NCBI GenBank assembly: GCA_049613795.1
Contig: JBMZCX010000092.1
Span: 1 to 8,550, forward strand
Direction: 5' to 3'
From: Thalassotalea_B sp049613795
GTDB lineage: Bacteria; Pseudomonadota; Gammaproteobacteria; Enterobacterales; Alteromonadaceae
DNA: 8,550 nt
Numbering within the stretch: the first letter of the stretch is position 1; each line of letters starts with the position of its first letter. The notes beneath the pieces were generated by a model. The model saw nothing but the letters and a program-made list of their open reading frames with translations, did not search any database and was not told where the DNA came from. Below, one piece after another: positions 1 through 6,364 of this stretch. Made by a program: the position numbers and the translations under genes.

Positions 1-1584
1 TTTACTCAAATAACCTTAGATCAACTTCGTAATTTTAGCCGTTTAACGGCTAATGACGGCCGAGATGGTAATGATTGCTGTGAAATAACACCTGTTGGCT
101 TACAAAACGATGTGATGAATTTACCTGCGGGTAAAAATACCATTACTTGGCGCACGCAAGATACCGCTGGCAATGTATCAACGGCTGAGCAAGTGATTAA
201 TATTTACCCATTAGTGAATGTTGAATTACAACAATTTACGGCTGAAGGTAATAATATTCGTATACCTGTATTTTTGTCAGGCAACGCGCCACATTATCCT
301 GTGGTTATTCCGTTTGAAATAACGGGAACAGTTGATAGCTTAGATTATTCAGTTGATAGTGCTGCGGTAACCATTAACTCAGGTACAGAAGGCTTTATTG
401 ACGTATTTATAAAACAAGACTTTCAAACTGAAGCTGATGAAGAGCTTGTATTTACCCTTGATAATAATGTGAATTTAGGTGCTCAACGTGTTCATACTGT
501 TACCATTAGTGACCAAAATGTAACGCCAACCGTTGATATTAGTATTGTTCAGCAACAACAAGTAACGACGATTGCTAAAGACAATGGCGAAGTGATGATC
601 ACATTAACCATTAACGACGCGAATATTACCGACCAACACTTAATTAGTTGGAATATTCCTGAATATGCTAATGCTGACATTAGTGCTAACCAGTTTAATG
701 TTCATATACCAGCAGCTGATATTACATTACCAGAAGCAGATAAAGGCTTATTATCACTGTCAGTAACGGTAACTGACAATGGCAGTGGTGAGCTTTCGCA
801 AACGGTTAACTTGGCAATACCCGTTGTTGATAGTTATGCGCGTTTATCAACCACAGATACCGATAATGACGGGATTACAGATAACTTAGAGGGTTTTGTT
901 GATGCCGATAAAGACGGCATACCTGATTTTATGGACAAGTCAAACTTAGGTTATATTCAACAACTCCATGTAAATTCATCGTTAACTAAGCTAATGGAAA
1001 CAGAGCCCGGCTTAAAAATAACGCTAGGGAAATATGCAAAATTGCAATTGTCTGACGGTGTGCAATTAACCACGCAAGAAATTAATAATACGCAGTTGGT
1101 TGCGGGTGATGAATTAACGCATCAAAGTGAATATTTTGATTTTGAAATTCATAATATTAAACCTTTTGGCCGATCTGTTGCTTTTATCTTGCCGTTAGTT
1201 GATGGTATTCCGCAATTTGCCACCTACCGTAAATTTAGCCAAGTAAATGGTTGGCAAAGCTTTATTGAAGATGCTCAAAATACGATTGCTTCGGCTGCGC
1301 AGATTGTAGGCGTTTGCCCGCCATTAACCAGTAACTTATATCGTTCTGGCTTAAATGCGGGTGATCATTGTGTGTTAATTAACATAGAAGATGGTGGCGT
1401 AAACGACGCTGATGGCATTGCCAACGGTATTGTTGAAGACCCGGGTGTTATTGCGATAATTCCTAATGTTGAAATTGCCAAGAAAACAGATCCTGAAACT
1501 GAAAGTAGTGGGGGAAGTGTTAGTCTGTTCATGTTGTTGTCATTGGCCTTGATACGTTTACGAAAGCGCTTTTATTTACTGTAA
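1..1584 (+). CDS. C-terminal part of a large multidomain secreted/surface protein with TSP3 repeats and GlyGly-CTERM-like tail (5' partial)
   Basis: The frame is open from base 1, so the gene starts upstream; the ATG at 112 lies inside a continuing domain and is not the start. The visible 527 residues read as a modular exoprotein. Residues 1-70 form an Ig/HYR-like module (typical phrase AGKNTITWRTQDTAGN) with an unusual adjacent cysteine pair, C22-C23. Residues about 72-175 resemble a Calx-beta module (QTEADEELVFTL), and about 178-278 a PKD/Ig-like module. Residues about 284-312 hold two acidic DxDxDG calcium-binding repeats of thrombospondin type 3 (DTDNDGITD, DADKDGIPD). Residues about 315-485 match my memory of the choice-of-anchor U pattern (GWQSF, GLNAGDHC, INIEDGGVNDADGIANG), with C439 and C457 a plausible disulfide. 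The end is a Ser-Gly-Gly motif, a hydrophobic stretch and RLRKR, as in GlyGly-CTERM proteins that are exported by type II secretion and cut by rhombosortase. The ligand or substrate is unknown because the N-terminal part is missing. Confidence 0.85.
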   Translation, partial: FTQITLDQLRNFSRLTANDGRDGNDCCEITPVGLQNDVMNLPAGKNTITWRTQDTAGNVSTAEQVINIYPLVNVELQQFTAEGNNIRIPVFLSGNAPHYPVVIPFEITGTVDSLDYSVDSAAVTINSGTEGFIDVFIKQDFQTEADEELVFTLDNNVNLGAQRVHTVTISDQNVTPTVDISIVQQQQVTTIAKDNGEVMITLTINDANITDQHLISWNIPEYANADISANQFNVHIPAADITLPEADKGLLSLSVTVTDNGSGELSQTVNLAIPVVDSYARLSTTDTDNDGITDNLEGFVDADKDGIPDFMDKSNLGYIQQLHVNSSLTKLMETEPGLKITLGKYAKLQLSDGVQLTTQEINNTQLVAGDELTHQSEYFDFEIHNIKPFGRSVAFILPLVDGIPQFATYRKFSQVNGWQSFIEDAQNTIASAAQIVGVCPPLTSNLYRSGLNAGDHCVLINIEDGGVNDADGIANGIVEDPGVIAIIPNVEIAKKTDPETESSGGSVSLFMLLSLALIRLRKRFYLL

Positions 1585-1627
1585 TCGTGCTGGCGGTAAT
1601 GGTTAGCATGTAAAATTTCTTAAGTAT

Positions 1628-1663
1628 AAGGCAGTAAAATAATAACTATTTTGCTGCCTTTTT
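1628..1663 (+). terminator. Rho-independent terminator after the surface-protein gene
   Basis: A 13-bp stem pairs AAGGCAGTAAAAT (1628-1640) with ATTTTGCTGCCTT (1648-1660) across a 7-base loop, with a single G-T wobble. The 3' arm runs into a run of five T (1659-1663). It lies 44 bases after the stop codon and separates the surface-protein gene from miaE. The stem is nearly symmetric, but the A-rich 5' flank is short, so a bidirectional role is not supported. Confidence 0.85.
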
Positions 1664-1675
1664 ACCTTCTGGTGT

Positions 1676-1704
1676 TTCACTTGGTGTGCGTTGCCGTGTA
1701 AAAT
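1676..1704 (+). promoter_or_regulatory. Candidate sigma-70 promoter for miaE and the glycosyltransferase gene
   Basis: TTCACT (1676-1681, 4 of 6 to TTGACA) and TAAAAT (1699-1704, 5 of 6 to TATAAT) are separated by 17 bases. The site sits just after the terminator and about 33 bases before the miaE start. The match is moderate and in AT-rich DNA, so this is only a candidate. No convincing Shine-Dalgarno sequence precedes the miaE ATG. Confidence 0.35.
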
Positions 1705-1737
1705 AGCGCAATATTCCATTAGTTAATTTTTTATTAT

Positions 1738-2310
1738 ATGTTCGAACTTAAATACCAAACACCACCACAATGGGCTGAAGCAGTATTAGCTGATTTTGAC
1801 GCTTTTTTACAAGATCATGCTGCGGCTGAAAAAAAAGCATCTGGCATGGCTGTTTCTATGCTCTCTCATTATCCTGATAGAAAAACGCTAGTGCGTGCAA
1901 TGACCGACTTAGCGATAGAAGAGCTTATTCATTTCAAGCAAGTGATTAAGCTAATGCAGGCAAGAGATATTCAGCTGGCAAACGATGCTAAAGATACTTA
2001 CATCAAAGAAATAAGAACCTTGTTTAGACACGGACAAGAAGTATTTTTTTTAGACCGTTTATTAGTGGCTGGCGTTATTGAAGCACGCGGACATGAACGT
2101 TTTGCCTTAGTCGCTGAAGCATTACCTGCGGGTAAAGAGAAAGACTTTTATCATACCATTGCTAAATCTGAAGAAAAGCATAAAAACCTTTTTGTAGAGC
2201 TTGCCTTAGAGTACTTCAACAAAGACGAAGTGTATCAACGATTAGAAGAGTTATTAGTTGCAGAAGCTGAAATTTGCGCAAAACTTCCTTTCAGAGCCGC
2301 ATTACATTAA
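1738..2310 (+). CDS. miaE: tRNA-(ms2io6A37) hydroxylase MiaE
   Basis: MiaE is a non-haem diiron monooxygenase that uses O2 to hydroxylate the isopentenyl side chain of 2-methylthio-N6-isopentenyladenosine at position 37 of tRNAs reading U-starting codons. It acts in the cytoplasm after MiaA and MiaB. The 190-residue protein fits the short form of the family, all alpha-helical and ferritin-like. All six expected iron ligands are visible: E31, E62 and H65 (EELIH), E115 (VIEARGHERF), and E145 and H148 (SEEKH). The start at 1738 gives a normal N-terminus for the family, although the upstream bases are T-rich with no clear ribosome binding site. The glycosyltransferase gene follows after 42 bases and is probably co-transcribed. 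The gene is intact. Confidence 0.93.
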   Translation: MFELKYQTPPQWAEAVLADFDAFLQDHAAAEKKASGMAVSMLSHYPDRKTLVRAMTDLAIEELIHFKQVIKLMQARDIQLANDAKDTYIKEIRTLFRHGQEVFFLDRLLVAGVIEARGHERFALVAEALPAGKEKDFYHTIAKSEEKHKNLFVELALEYFNKDEVYQRLEELLVAEAEICAKLPFRAALH

Positions 2311-2352
2311 TTGCTTATTTTCATTTTGAATTTTTCGGGTTAGCGTCTACTG

Positions 2353-3600
2353 ATGAAAAATATTAATAAATATTTAACCCATTATGCAGAGCCTTGTATA
2401 AAGGCGCTAGACCACTTTCCTACCGACATTATGTTTACCCATAGTGTCGTTATTCCCGCGTATAAAGAAAGCGTTCATTTTGTTGAGCGTTATATTAACT
2501 CGGTATTGGCTGAGCAACCGTCGTTAATGGTATTGGTGATTAATCAACCCGATTATGACGCCAATGTTCAGCCTCAACAAAGCTTATTTAATAACGTTTG
2601 TGCGTTAGGAGAGTTACGTTGGGCACATGGCGCTTATACGTTAATTACGATTAATAATAGCCAAGCGAGCGTGCTTATTATTGATAGTTACAGTTACGCG
2701 TTACCAGAAAGGCAAGGTGTTGGTCTTGCCCGTAAGCAAGGTGTAGACAGTGCTTTAGCGTTAATTGCGAATAAAAATATACAGTCAGAGTGGATTTGCT
2801 CAACCGATGCCGATGCTACCTTGCCCGACAGTTATTTTGAGGCTTTATCAACACTTAATTCAGATGATATTGGTGCGTGTTTTAATTTCTATCACCAATG
2901 CGAAGACGTTGAAGTTCATCAAGCGAATGCATTATACGAACAAGCACTTCGTTATTATGTTGACGGATTAAGCTATGCAGGGTCGCATTATAATTATTTT
3001 ACTATTGGCAGTATTTTATCGTTTACAGCAAAAGCTTATGCCAATGTAAGGGGCTTTCCTAAACGTAGCGCGGGTGAAGATTTTTATTTATTGAACAAAC
3101 TAGCCAAATTAGGCGACGTTGCGTATTTGAAAGATCATACCGTTAAATTAACGGCACGACGCTCTGATCGTGTGCCCTTTGGCACGGGGCCCGCCGTTAA
3201 TCGCATTATTGAATTACAGCACCAGCAGCAAGCGTATTGTTATTATCACCCCCAAGTATTTGTTTTACTAAAAGAAGTGCTTACAGCATTTACTTCGGTA
3301 GTCGATTATTTGAATAACATTGAACCTTGGTTAGCTAAGTTATCGCCACACGCAAAAAGTAGTTTATTGTCGCTTGGTTTTAATGACTTTATTGCTAAAC
3401 AGCACAGCCAACAGAGCGCTCAACAGAAAAAATTGGTGGAGGTTAAACAAGCTAACACACAATTTAACAAGCAACTCATCGTATGGTTTGACGCCTTTAA
3501 AACACTTAAATTTATACACTTTGCTAAAGCCAATTATTGGCCTGATATACCGCTAGCGCAAGCAATAGCACAAGCGCCATTTATAATGGTCAGGCACTAA
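2353..3600 (+). CDS. Family 2 glycosyltransferase
   Basis: This is a 415-residue protein with a GT-A nucleotide-sugar-binding core. An opening beta strand, VVIPAYKE (residues 32-39), is typical of GT2 enzymes. GVGLARKQG lies near residue 123. The metal/UDP-sugar-binding DxD motif is D152-A-D154 within STDADATLP, and an acidic acceptor-side motif G241-E242-D243 follows. A SDRVPFGTG segment comes after the core. No signal peptide or membrane span is evident, so it is probably cytoplasmic or peripheral. Residues about 300-415 form a helical, glutamine-rich tail (QHSQQSAQQKK) to which I can assign no function. Sugar donor and acceptor cannot be told from the sequence. It lies 42 bases after miaE on the same strand with no terminator between them, suggesting one transcript. 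The ATG has no good Shine-Dalgarno sequence. GT2 membership is firm; the product is unknown. Confidence 0.85.
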   Translation: MKNINKYLTHYAEPCIKALDHFPTDIMFTHSVVIPAYKESVHFVERYINSVLAEQPSLMVLVINQPDYDANVQPQQSLFNNVCALGELRWAHGAYTLITINNSQASVLIIDSYSYALPERQGVGLARKQGVDSALALIANKNIQSEWICSTDADATLPDSYFEALSTLNSDDIGACFNFYHQCEDVEVHQANALYEQALRYYVDGLSYAGSHYNYFTIGSILSFTAKAYANVRGFPKRSAGEDFYLLNKLAKLGDVAYLKDHTVKLTARRSDRVPFGTGPAVNRIIELQHQQQAYCYYHPQVFVLLKEVLTAFTSVVDYLNNIEPWLAKLSPHAKSSLLSLGFNDFIAKQHSQQSAQQKKLVEVKQANTQFNKQLIVWFDAFKTLKFIHFAKANYWPDIPLAQAIAQAPFIMVRH

Positions 3601-3611
3601 TAACTAAACCT

Positions 3612-3627
3612 TAGGCGCTAGCGCTTA
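3612..3627. repeat. Short GC-rich palindrome after the glycosyltransferase gene
   Basis: GCGCTAGCGC (3615-3624) is a perfect 10-bp palindrome, extended to 16 bases with one G-T mismatch. As RNA it could form a 6-bp stem with a CTAG loop. It begins 12 bases after the stop codon, but no T-run follows, so it is at best a weak terminator or an RNA end-stabilising hairpin. The role is unassigned. The rest of the gap up to 3700 is AT-rich with nothing recognisable. Confidence 0.3.
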
Positions 3628-3701
3628 TTACCTCGTATCTACAATCTCATCTCTTCTTTCTCTACTAAAAAATTAAAACAGTTATTGTATTTTACTTGTT
3701 G

Positions 3702-3731
3702 TTGATAAATACTTGACTAGTCAAGTATATT
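3702..3731 (+). promoter_or_regulatory. Promoter of the MarR-family gene
   Basis: TTGATA (3702-3707) matches the -35 consensus at 5 of 6 bases and TATATT (3726-3731) matches the -10 at 5 of 6, with an 18-base spacer. Transcription would begin near 3738, giving a leader of about 25 bases before the ATG at 3763. The spacer and the first bases of the -10 box are occupied by the palindromic operator at 3709-3728, so a bound repressor would block RNA polymerase. Confidence 0.7.
3709..3728. promoter_or_regulatory. Perfect 20-bp palindromic operator, probably bound by the adjacent MarR protein
   Basis: ATACTTGACT is followed directly by its exact reverse complement AGTCAAGTAT. The size, symmetry and TTGA/TCAA half-sites fit the 16-20-bp palindromes bound by MarR-family dimers. 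The site lies between the -35 and -10 boxes of the gene for a MarR protein and 34 bases before its ATG. Binding by that protein is inferred from this position and not shown directly. No second copy was seen in the window. Confidence 0.75.
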
Positions 3732-3750
3732 AACTTTTTAACAAAAGAAA

Positions 3751-3757
3751 AAGAGGA
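3751..3757 (+). promoter_or_regulatory. Ribosome binding site of the MarR-family gene
   Basis: AAGAGGA lies 5 bases before the ATG at 3763. It is the clearest Shine-Dalgarno sequence in the window and fixes the start. miaE, the glycosyltransferase and the DUF58 gene have none of similar quality. Confidence 0.7.
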
Positions 3758-3762
3758 ATGAA

Positions 3763-4203
3763 ATGGAAAACATAACCAAAGAAATGTCGTTCATCATTAA
3801 TATGTGGAGCGTTAATTCATTAATATCTAAAAAGTTAGACGCTAGTTTAGGATCAGTTCATGGTATTGGGTTAACTGAATACATGGTGTTATTTCACCTA
3901 AACAATAGCCATAACAAGTCGATGAGACGGATTGACTTAGCCAGCAGTATTGGCTTAACCGCTTCAGGCATTACACGCATAGTGTCGCCAATGGAAAAAA
4001 TAGGATTAGTGATGAAAGAGCAGAACCCAAGAGATGCGCGGGTGAGTTTAGTTAAAATTACTGCCAGTGGTGAAGAAATTTTAAGCGATTCAATGTTAAG
4101 TATTGAACAAAGCACAAAACGATTACTCAGTGATGTTGGCGATATTGATTTAACCCATGCGCTATCGGCCTTTAAATCAATAGGAAAAGATCTATATGTT
4201 TAA
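3763..4203 (+). CDS. MarR-family winged-helix transcriptional regulator
   Basis: A 146-residue protein of the usual MarR length. An N-terminal dimerisation helix (about 3-28) is followed by LTEYMVLFHL (37-46). The helix-turn-helix spans about residues 54-83, with recognition helix TASGITRIVSPMEKIG (66-81). The wing contains the conserved D91 and R93 (NPRDARVS), and a C-terminal helical dimerisation segment ends the protein. There is no cysteine anywhere, so thiol-based redox sensing as in OhrR can be ruled out; a small-molecule ligand is more likely. The promoter carries a perfect palindrome between -35 and -10, which strongly suggests autorepression. The next gene downstream is convergent and no gene is divergent from it, so the regulator is monocistronic here and its other targets are unknown. 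The ligand cannot be predicted. Confidence 0.9.
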   Translation: MENITKEMSFIINMWSVNSLISKKLDASLGSVHGIGLTEYMVLFHLNNSHNKSMRRIDLASSIGLTASGITRIVSPMEKIGLVMKEQNPRDARVSLVKITASGEEILSDSMLSIEQSTKRLLSDVGDIDLTHALSAFKSIGKDLYV

Positions 4204-4246
4204 TTCGTACGAAATCTGTACTCAAAAGTTCAACGTGTTCTAGTCT

Positions 4247-5278
4247 TTAGCTCGCCTTAACCAAATAAAATAAACAGTCTTCTTGTGCTGCCTTTTTATT
4301 TGCCGTTGCCATAAATATTTTAATATTGGTTGTACAAACTAATTGATTGTCGCGCAGGGCAAAATAATCGCTTAATACATCTTCATCGACATCGTTCAAT
4401 AGCGTTAAGTTACTTAGCCCTTGTTCGTCTACCCAGCCTAGCATCTGATCTTTTCTCGCATGACCAAAATTAAACTGTTCTATGGCAGCCTTTAATGTAA
4501 CACCTTCATATCCCTCATCATGTTCACTGTATGAAAGTTCAATATTTGACTTAAGCTGTAGGCGTATTGGCTTCGAGATAATTTCAACGGGGGTTTTTTG
4601 ATTATAATGATATATACAAGGGCACTCAGACAGCTGACTGATCCCTTGAAAAGCGGTTTCATGTGCTTGTTCGTCGGTTGAACTACCGCATTCAATGGTA
4701 ACCATAGGGCAGTGAAAATTTGTTTCCATTAACGCACCTATTTTCAACCCTGAAAGAATAATGGTGTCACAAAATAAAGAAGTTAATGAAAGTACTTCAG
4801 GGGTAATTATAGTGCTTACGGCAAATGCAGGCCCAGAGCCTGGTGTATTATGGAGATCGATCACACATTCGGGGTTAACATTGGCAATAGCGTTTTTTAA
4901 TAAGTTTGCGCGTTGGTAATATTCTGTTGTTTTATTACTATTAAAGCAACGGTTAATATCTAACCCGTCAGGGTAGTAACGATGAGTTAACAAAGGTGAT
5001 CGGCAAGCGGCTTCTACAGAACAAATAATAATCCGAATATTTGTTTCAGGTACAGGCAAGCGGCTTCCACATGTTAACCAGCGGTGAAGTGCAATTAACC
5101 CTGAGGGCTCATTACCATGCAGTAAAGTCGTAATTACACGGCATTTACTTTTATTTTTCCCCGTTATATCAATAATAGTCGGGCCACTTAACGAAAGTAA
5201 AAACTGTTGATAATCAGCCTTAAGGGTGATCTCATTTGGGTCGGTTAAGTAAGTTACTTCACTAAAATCTATGTCCAT
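4247..5278 (-). CDS. Aspartoacylase/succinylglutamate desuccinylase-family zinc hydrolase
   Basis: A 343-residue M14-type carboxypeptidase-fold enzyme that should hydrolyse an amide bond of an N-acyl amino acid or a related compound. The zinc ligands are H54 and E57 (LLHGNEPSG) and H143 (VIDLHNTPG). N109-R110 (GLDINRCF) and probably R100 would hold the substrate carboxylate, and E196 (VTIECG) is the expected catalytic base. The DLHNT motif is closer to aspartoacylase (DLHNTT) than to AstE, which has DLHTAIRG, so naming it AstE would be unsafe. Residues about 225-343 form the C-terminal domain. No signal peptide or membrane span is seen, so it is cytoplasmic. No other arginine-succinyltransferase pathway gene is nearby. 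It converges on the MarR gene with a 43-base gap and is divergent from the moxR operon. No clear ribosome binding site or promoter was found upstream. Family is firm, substrate unknown. Confidence 0.85.
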   Translation of the reverse strand: MDIDFSEVTYLTDPNEITLKADYQQFLLSLSGPTIIDITGKNKSKCRVITTLLHGNEPSGLIALHRWLTCGSRLPVPETNIRIIICSVEAACRSPLLTHRYYPDGLDINRCFNSNKTTEYYQRANLLKNAIANVNPECVIDLHNTPGSGPAFAVSTIITPEVLSLTSLFCDTIILSGLKIGALMETNFHCPMVTIECGSSTDEQAHETAFQGISQLSECPCIYHYNQKTPVEIISKPIRLQLKSNIELSYSEHDEGYEGVTLKAAIEQFNFGHARKDQMLGWVDEQGLSNLTLLNDVDEDVLSDYFALRDNQLVCTTNIKIFMATANKKAAQEDCLFYLVKAS

Positions 5279-5367
5279 ACGTTAAGTGTCATTTGGTTAA
5301 TCTTGTATTAGCATGTCATACTCTGGTGAGCTACGGTGTTGATTGAGGTCAAAAAAAAGAACTTTAT

Positions 5368-5396
5368 TTCAATTACTTTCGTAATGCTGTAATAAT
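5368..5396 (+). promoter_or_regulatory. Candidate extended -10 promoter for the moxR operon
   Basis: An extended -10, TG at 5388-5389, one base, then AATAAT (5391-5396, 5 of 6), lies 21 bases before the moxR ATG. A weak -35, TTCAAT (5368-5373), is 17 bases upstream. Transcription would start near 5403, giving a leader of about 15 bases. The remainder of the 139-base divergent gap holds an A-tract (5352-5359) but no other clear site. Confidence 0.45.
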
Positions 5397-5406
5397 GTTG
5401 AAAAGT

Positions 5407-5411
5407 AAGGT
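5407..5411 (+). promoter_or_regulatory. Ribosome binding site of moxR
   Basis: AAGGT lies 6 bases before the ATG at 5418. It supports that start over the out-of-frame ATG at 5414-5416. Confidence 0.5.
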
Positions 5412-5417
5412 AAATGT

Positions 5418-6347
5418 ATGAATGAGCTGGTTAATTCGGTAATAGACCAAATAGAAAAAATTGTTATTGGTAAAGAAACGCAAGTAAAATTAGCGATAGC
5501 GTCTATTTTTGCCAAAGGGCACTTATTAATTGAAGATTTGCCTGGCATGGGAAAAACGACCTTAGCGCACGCTTTAGCTGCCACTCTTAATTTAAGCTAC
5601 CAACGAGTGCAATTTACCAGTGATTTACTGCCAGCAGATGTTATTGGGGTGTCAATTTTCGACAGTCAAACGCAAAGCTTTAAGCTACATCAAGGGCCTA
5701 TTTTTAATCAATTAGTGTTAGCGGATGAAATTAATCGTGCTAGTCCTAAAACGCAAAGCGCACTTCTTGAAGCAATGGAAGAAAACCGCGTGAGTATTGA
5801 CGGAAAAACCTATCAATTACCTCAGCCATTTTTTGTTATTGCTACTCAAAACCCGCAATTTCATTCGGGTACTTATTCGTTGCCAGAATCACAGCTTGAT
5901 CGTTTTATGATGCGAATTTCTTTAGGCTTTCCAAATGTAGAGGCTGAAAAACAAATTTTATCAAACACCTTTGGCGCGATGGACTTTAGCGCCTTAGAGG
6001 CATTTATTACCCCTGAGCAGCTTATTGATATTCAAGCACAAGTACAAAAAATTCATGTCTCTGATGCCGTGCTTAATTATGTTATTGCTTTACTACAACA
6101 GAGCAGAAATGGCGACTATGAGGTGAACCCATTGTCACCTAGAGCAGGAAAAGCGTTAATATCTGCAGCCAAAGCATGGTCATTTATTGACGGGCGAGAT
6201 TTTCTTTTGCCCGATGACATACAAGCGGTGTTTGCCGCTGTTTGCCAACATCGCCTTAATCCTGCGTTTGATTTGTCTCATCATAATGCCGATGCTGCCC
6301 AACGCATGTTATTGGCGGTTGATGCTATGTCACCGTCGTTAGCCTAA
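5418..6347 (+). CDS. MoxR-family AAA+ ATPase
   Basis: MoxR ATPases act as chaperone-like remodellers, usually with von Willebrand A or DUF58 partners encoded next to them. This 309-residue protein has the full set of motifs: Walker A EDLPGMGKTT (39-48, K46), Walker B LVLADEINRA (99-108, D103-E104), sensor 1 N145 (ATQNP), the arginine-finger segment ESQLDRF (157-163, R162) and sensor 2 R242 in LSPRAGKAL. Length and the C-terminal lid domain are normal for the family. It is cytoplasmic, with no membrane span. It is the first gene of an operon; the DUF58 gene starts 17 bases after its stop and the TgpA gene overlaps that one. The same gene order surrounds tgpA in Pseudomonas aeruginosa. The client of this ATPase is unknown; the two downstream proteins are the obvious candidates. 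All catalytic residues are present, so it should be active. Confidence 0.93.
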   Translation: MNELVNSVIDQIEKIVIGKETQVKLAIASIFAKGHLLIEDLPGMGKTTLAHALAATLNLSYQRVQFTSDLLPADVIGVSIFDSQTQSFKLHQGPIFNQLVLADEINRASPKTQSALLEAMEENRVSIDGKTYQLPQPFFVIATQNPQFHSGTYSLPESQLDRFMMRISLGFPNVEAEKQILSNTFGAMDFSALEAFITPEQLIDIQAQVQKIHVSDAVLNYVIALLQQSRNGDYEVNPLSPRAGKALISAAKAWSFIDGRDFLLPDDIQAVFAAVCQHRLNPAFDLSHHNADAAQRMLLAVDAMSPSLA

Positions 6348-6364
6348 TTGTTGTCAGTATATTA

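Noticed and set aside
112..114. ATG as the start codon of the surface-protein gene
   Set aside because: The same frame is open back to base 1 and encodes the first part of the same Ig/HYR-like module, so the gene begins upstream of the window.
2765..2971. Open frame of 68 codons on the plus strand
   Set aside because: It lies entirely inside the glycosyltransferase gene in another frame, including the DxD region, and has no recognisable protein features.
3374..3556. Open frame of 60 codons on the plus strand
   Set aside because: It is a shadow inside the 3' end of the glycosyltransferase gene, with no ribosome binding site or motif.
3713..3741. TTGACT inside the palindrome used as a -35 box
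   Set aside because: The hexamer 17 bases downstream, TTTTAA, matches the -10 at only 3 of 6 positions; TTGATA with TATATT is a much better pair.
3894..4115. Open frame of 73 codons on the minus strand
   Set aside because: It is antisense to the helix-turn-helix region of the MarR gene, where sequence constraint is explained by the MarR protein.
4492..4695. Open frame of 67 codons on the minus strand
   Set aside because: It is a shadow within the hydrolase gene on the same strand, in another frame.
5339..5352. TTGA-N6-TCAA as a second MarR operator upstream of moxR
   Set aside because: The half-sites are separated by six bases instead of four and the outer bases do not match the 3709-3728 palindrome, so it is more likely chance.
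5279..5417. Promoter for the minus-strand hydrolase gene
   Set aside because: TTGACC is present on the minus strand but no acceptable -10 box lies 16-19 bases from it, so none is reported.
5369..5584. Open frame of 71 codons on the minus strand
   Set aside because: It is antisense to the moxR Walker A region and its promoter, with no supporting features.
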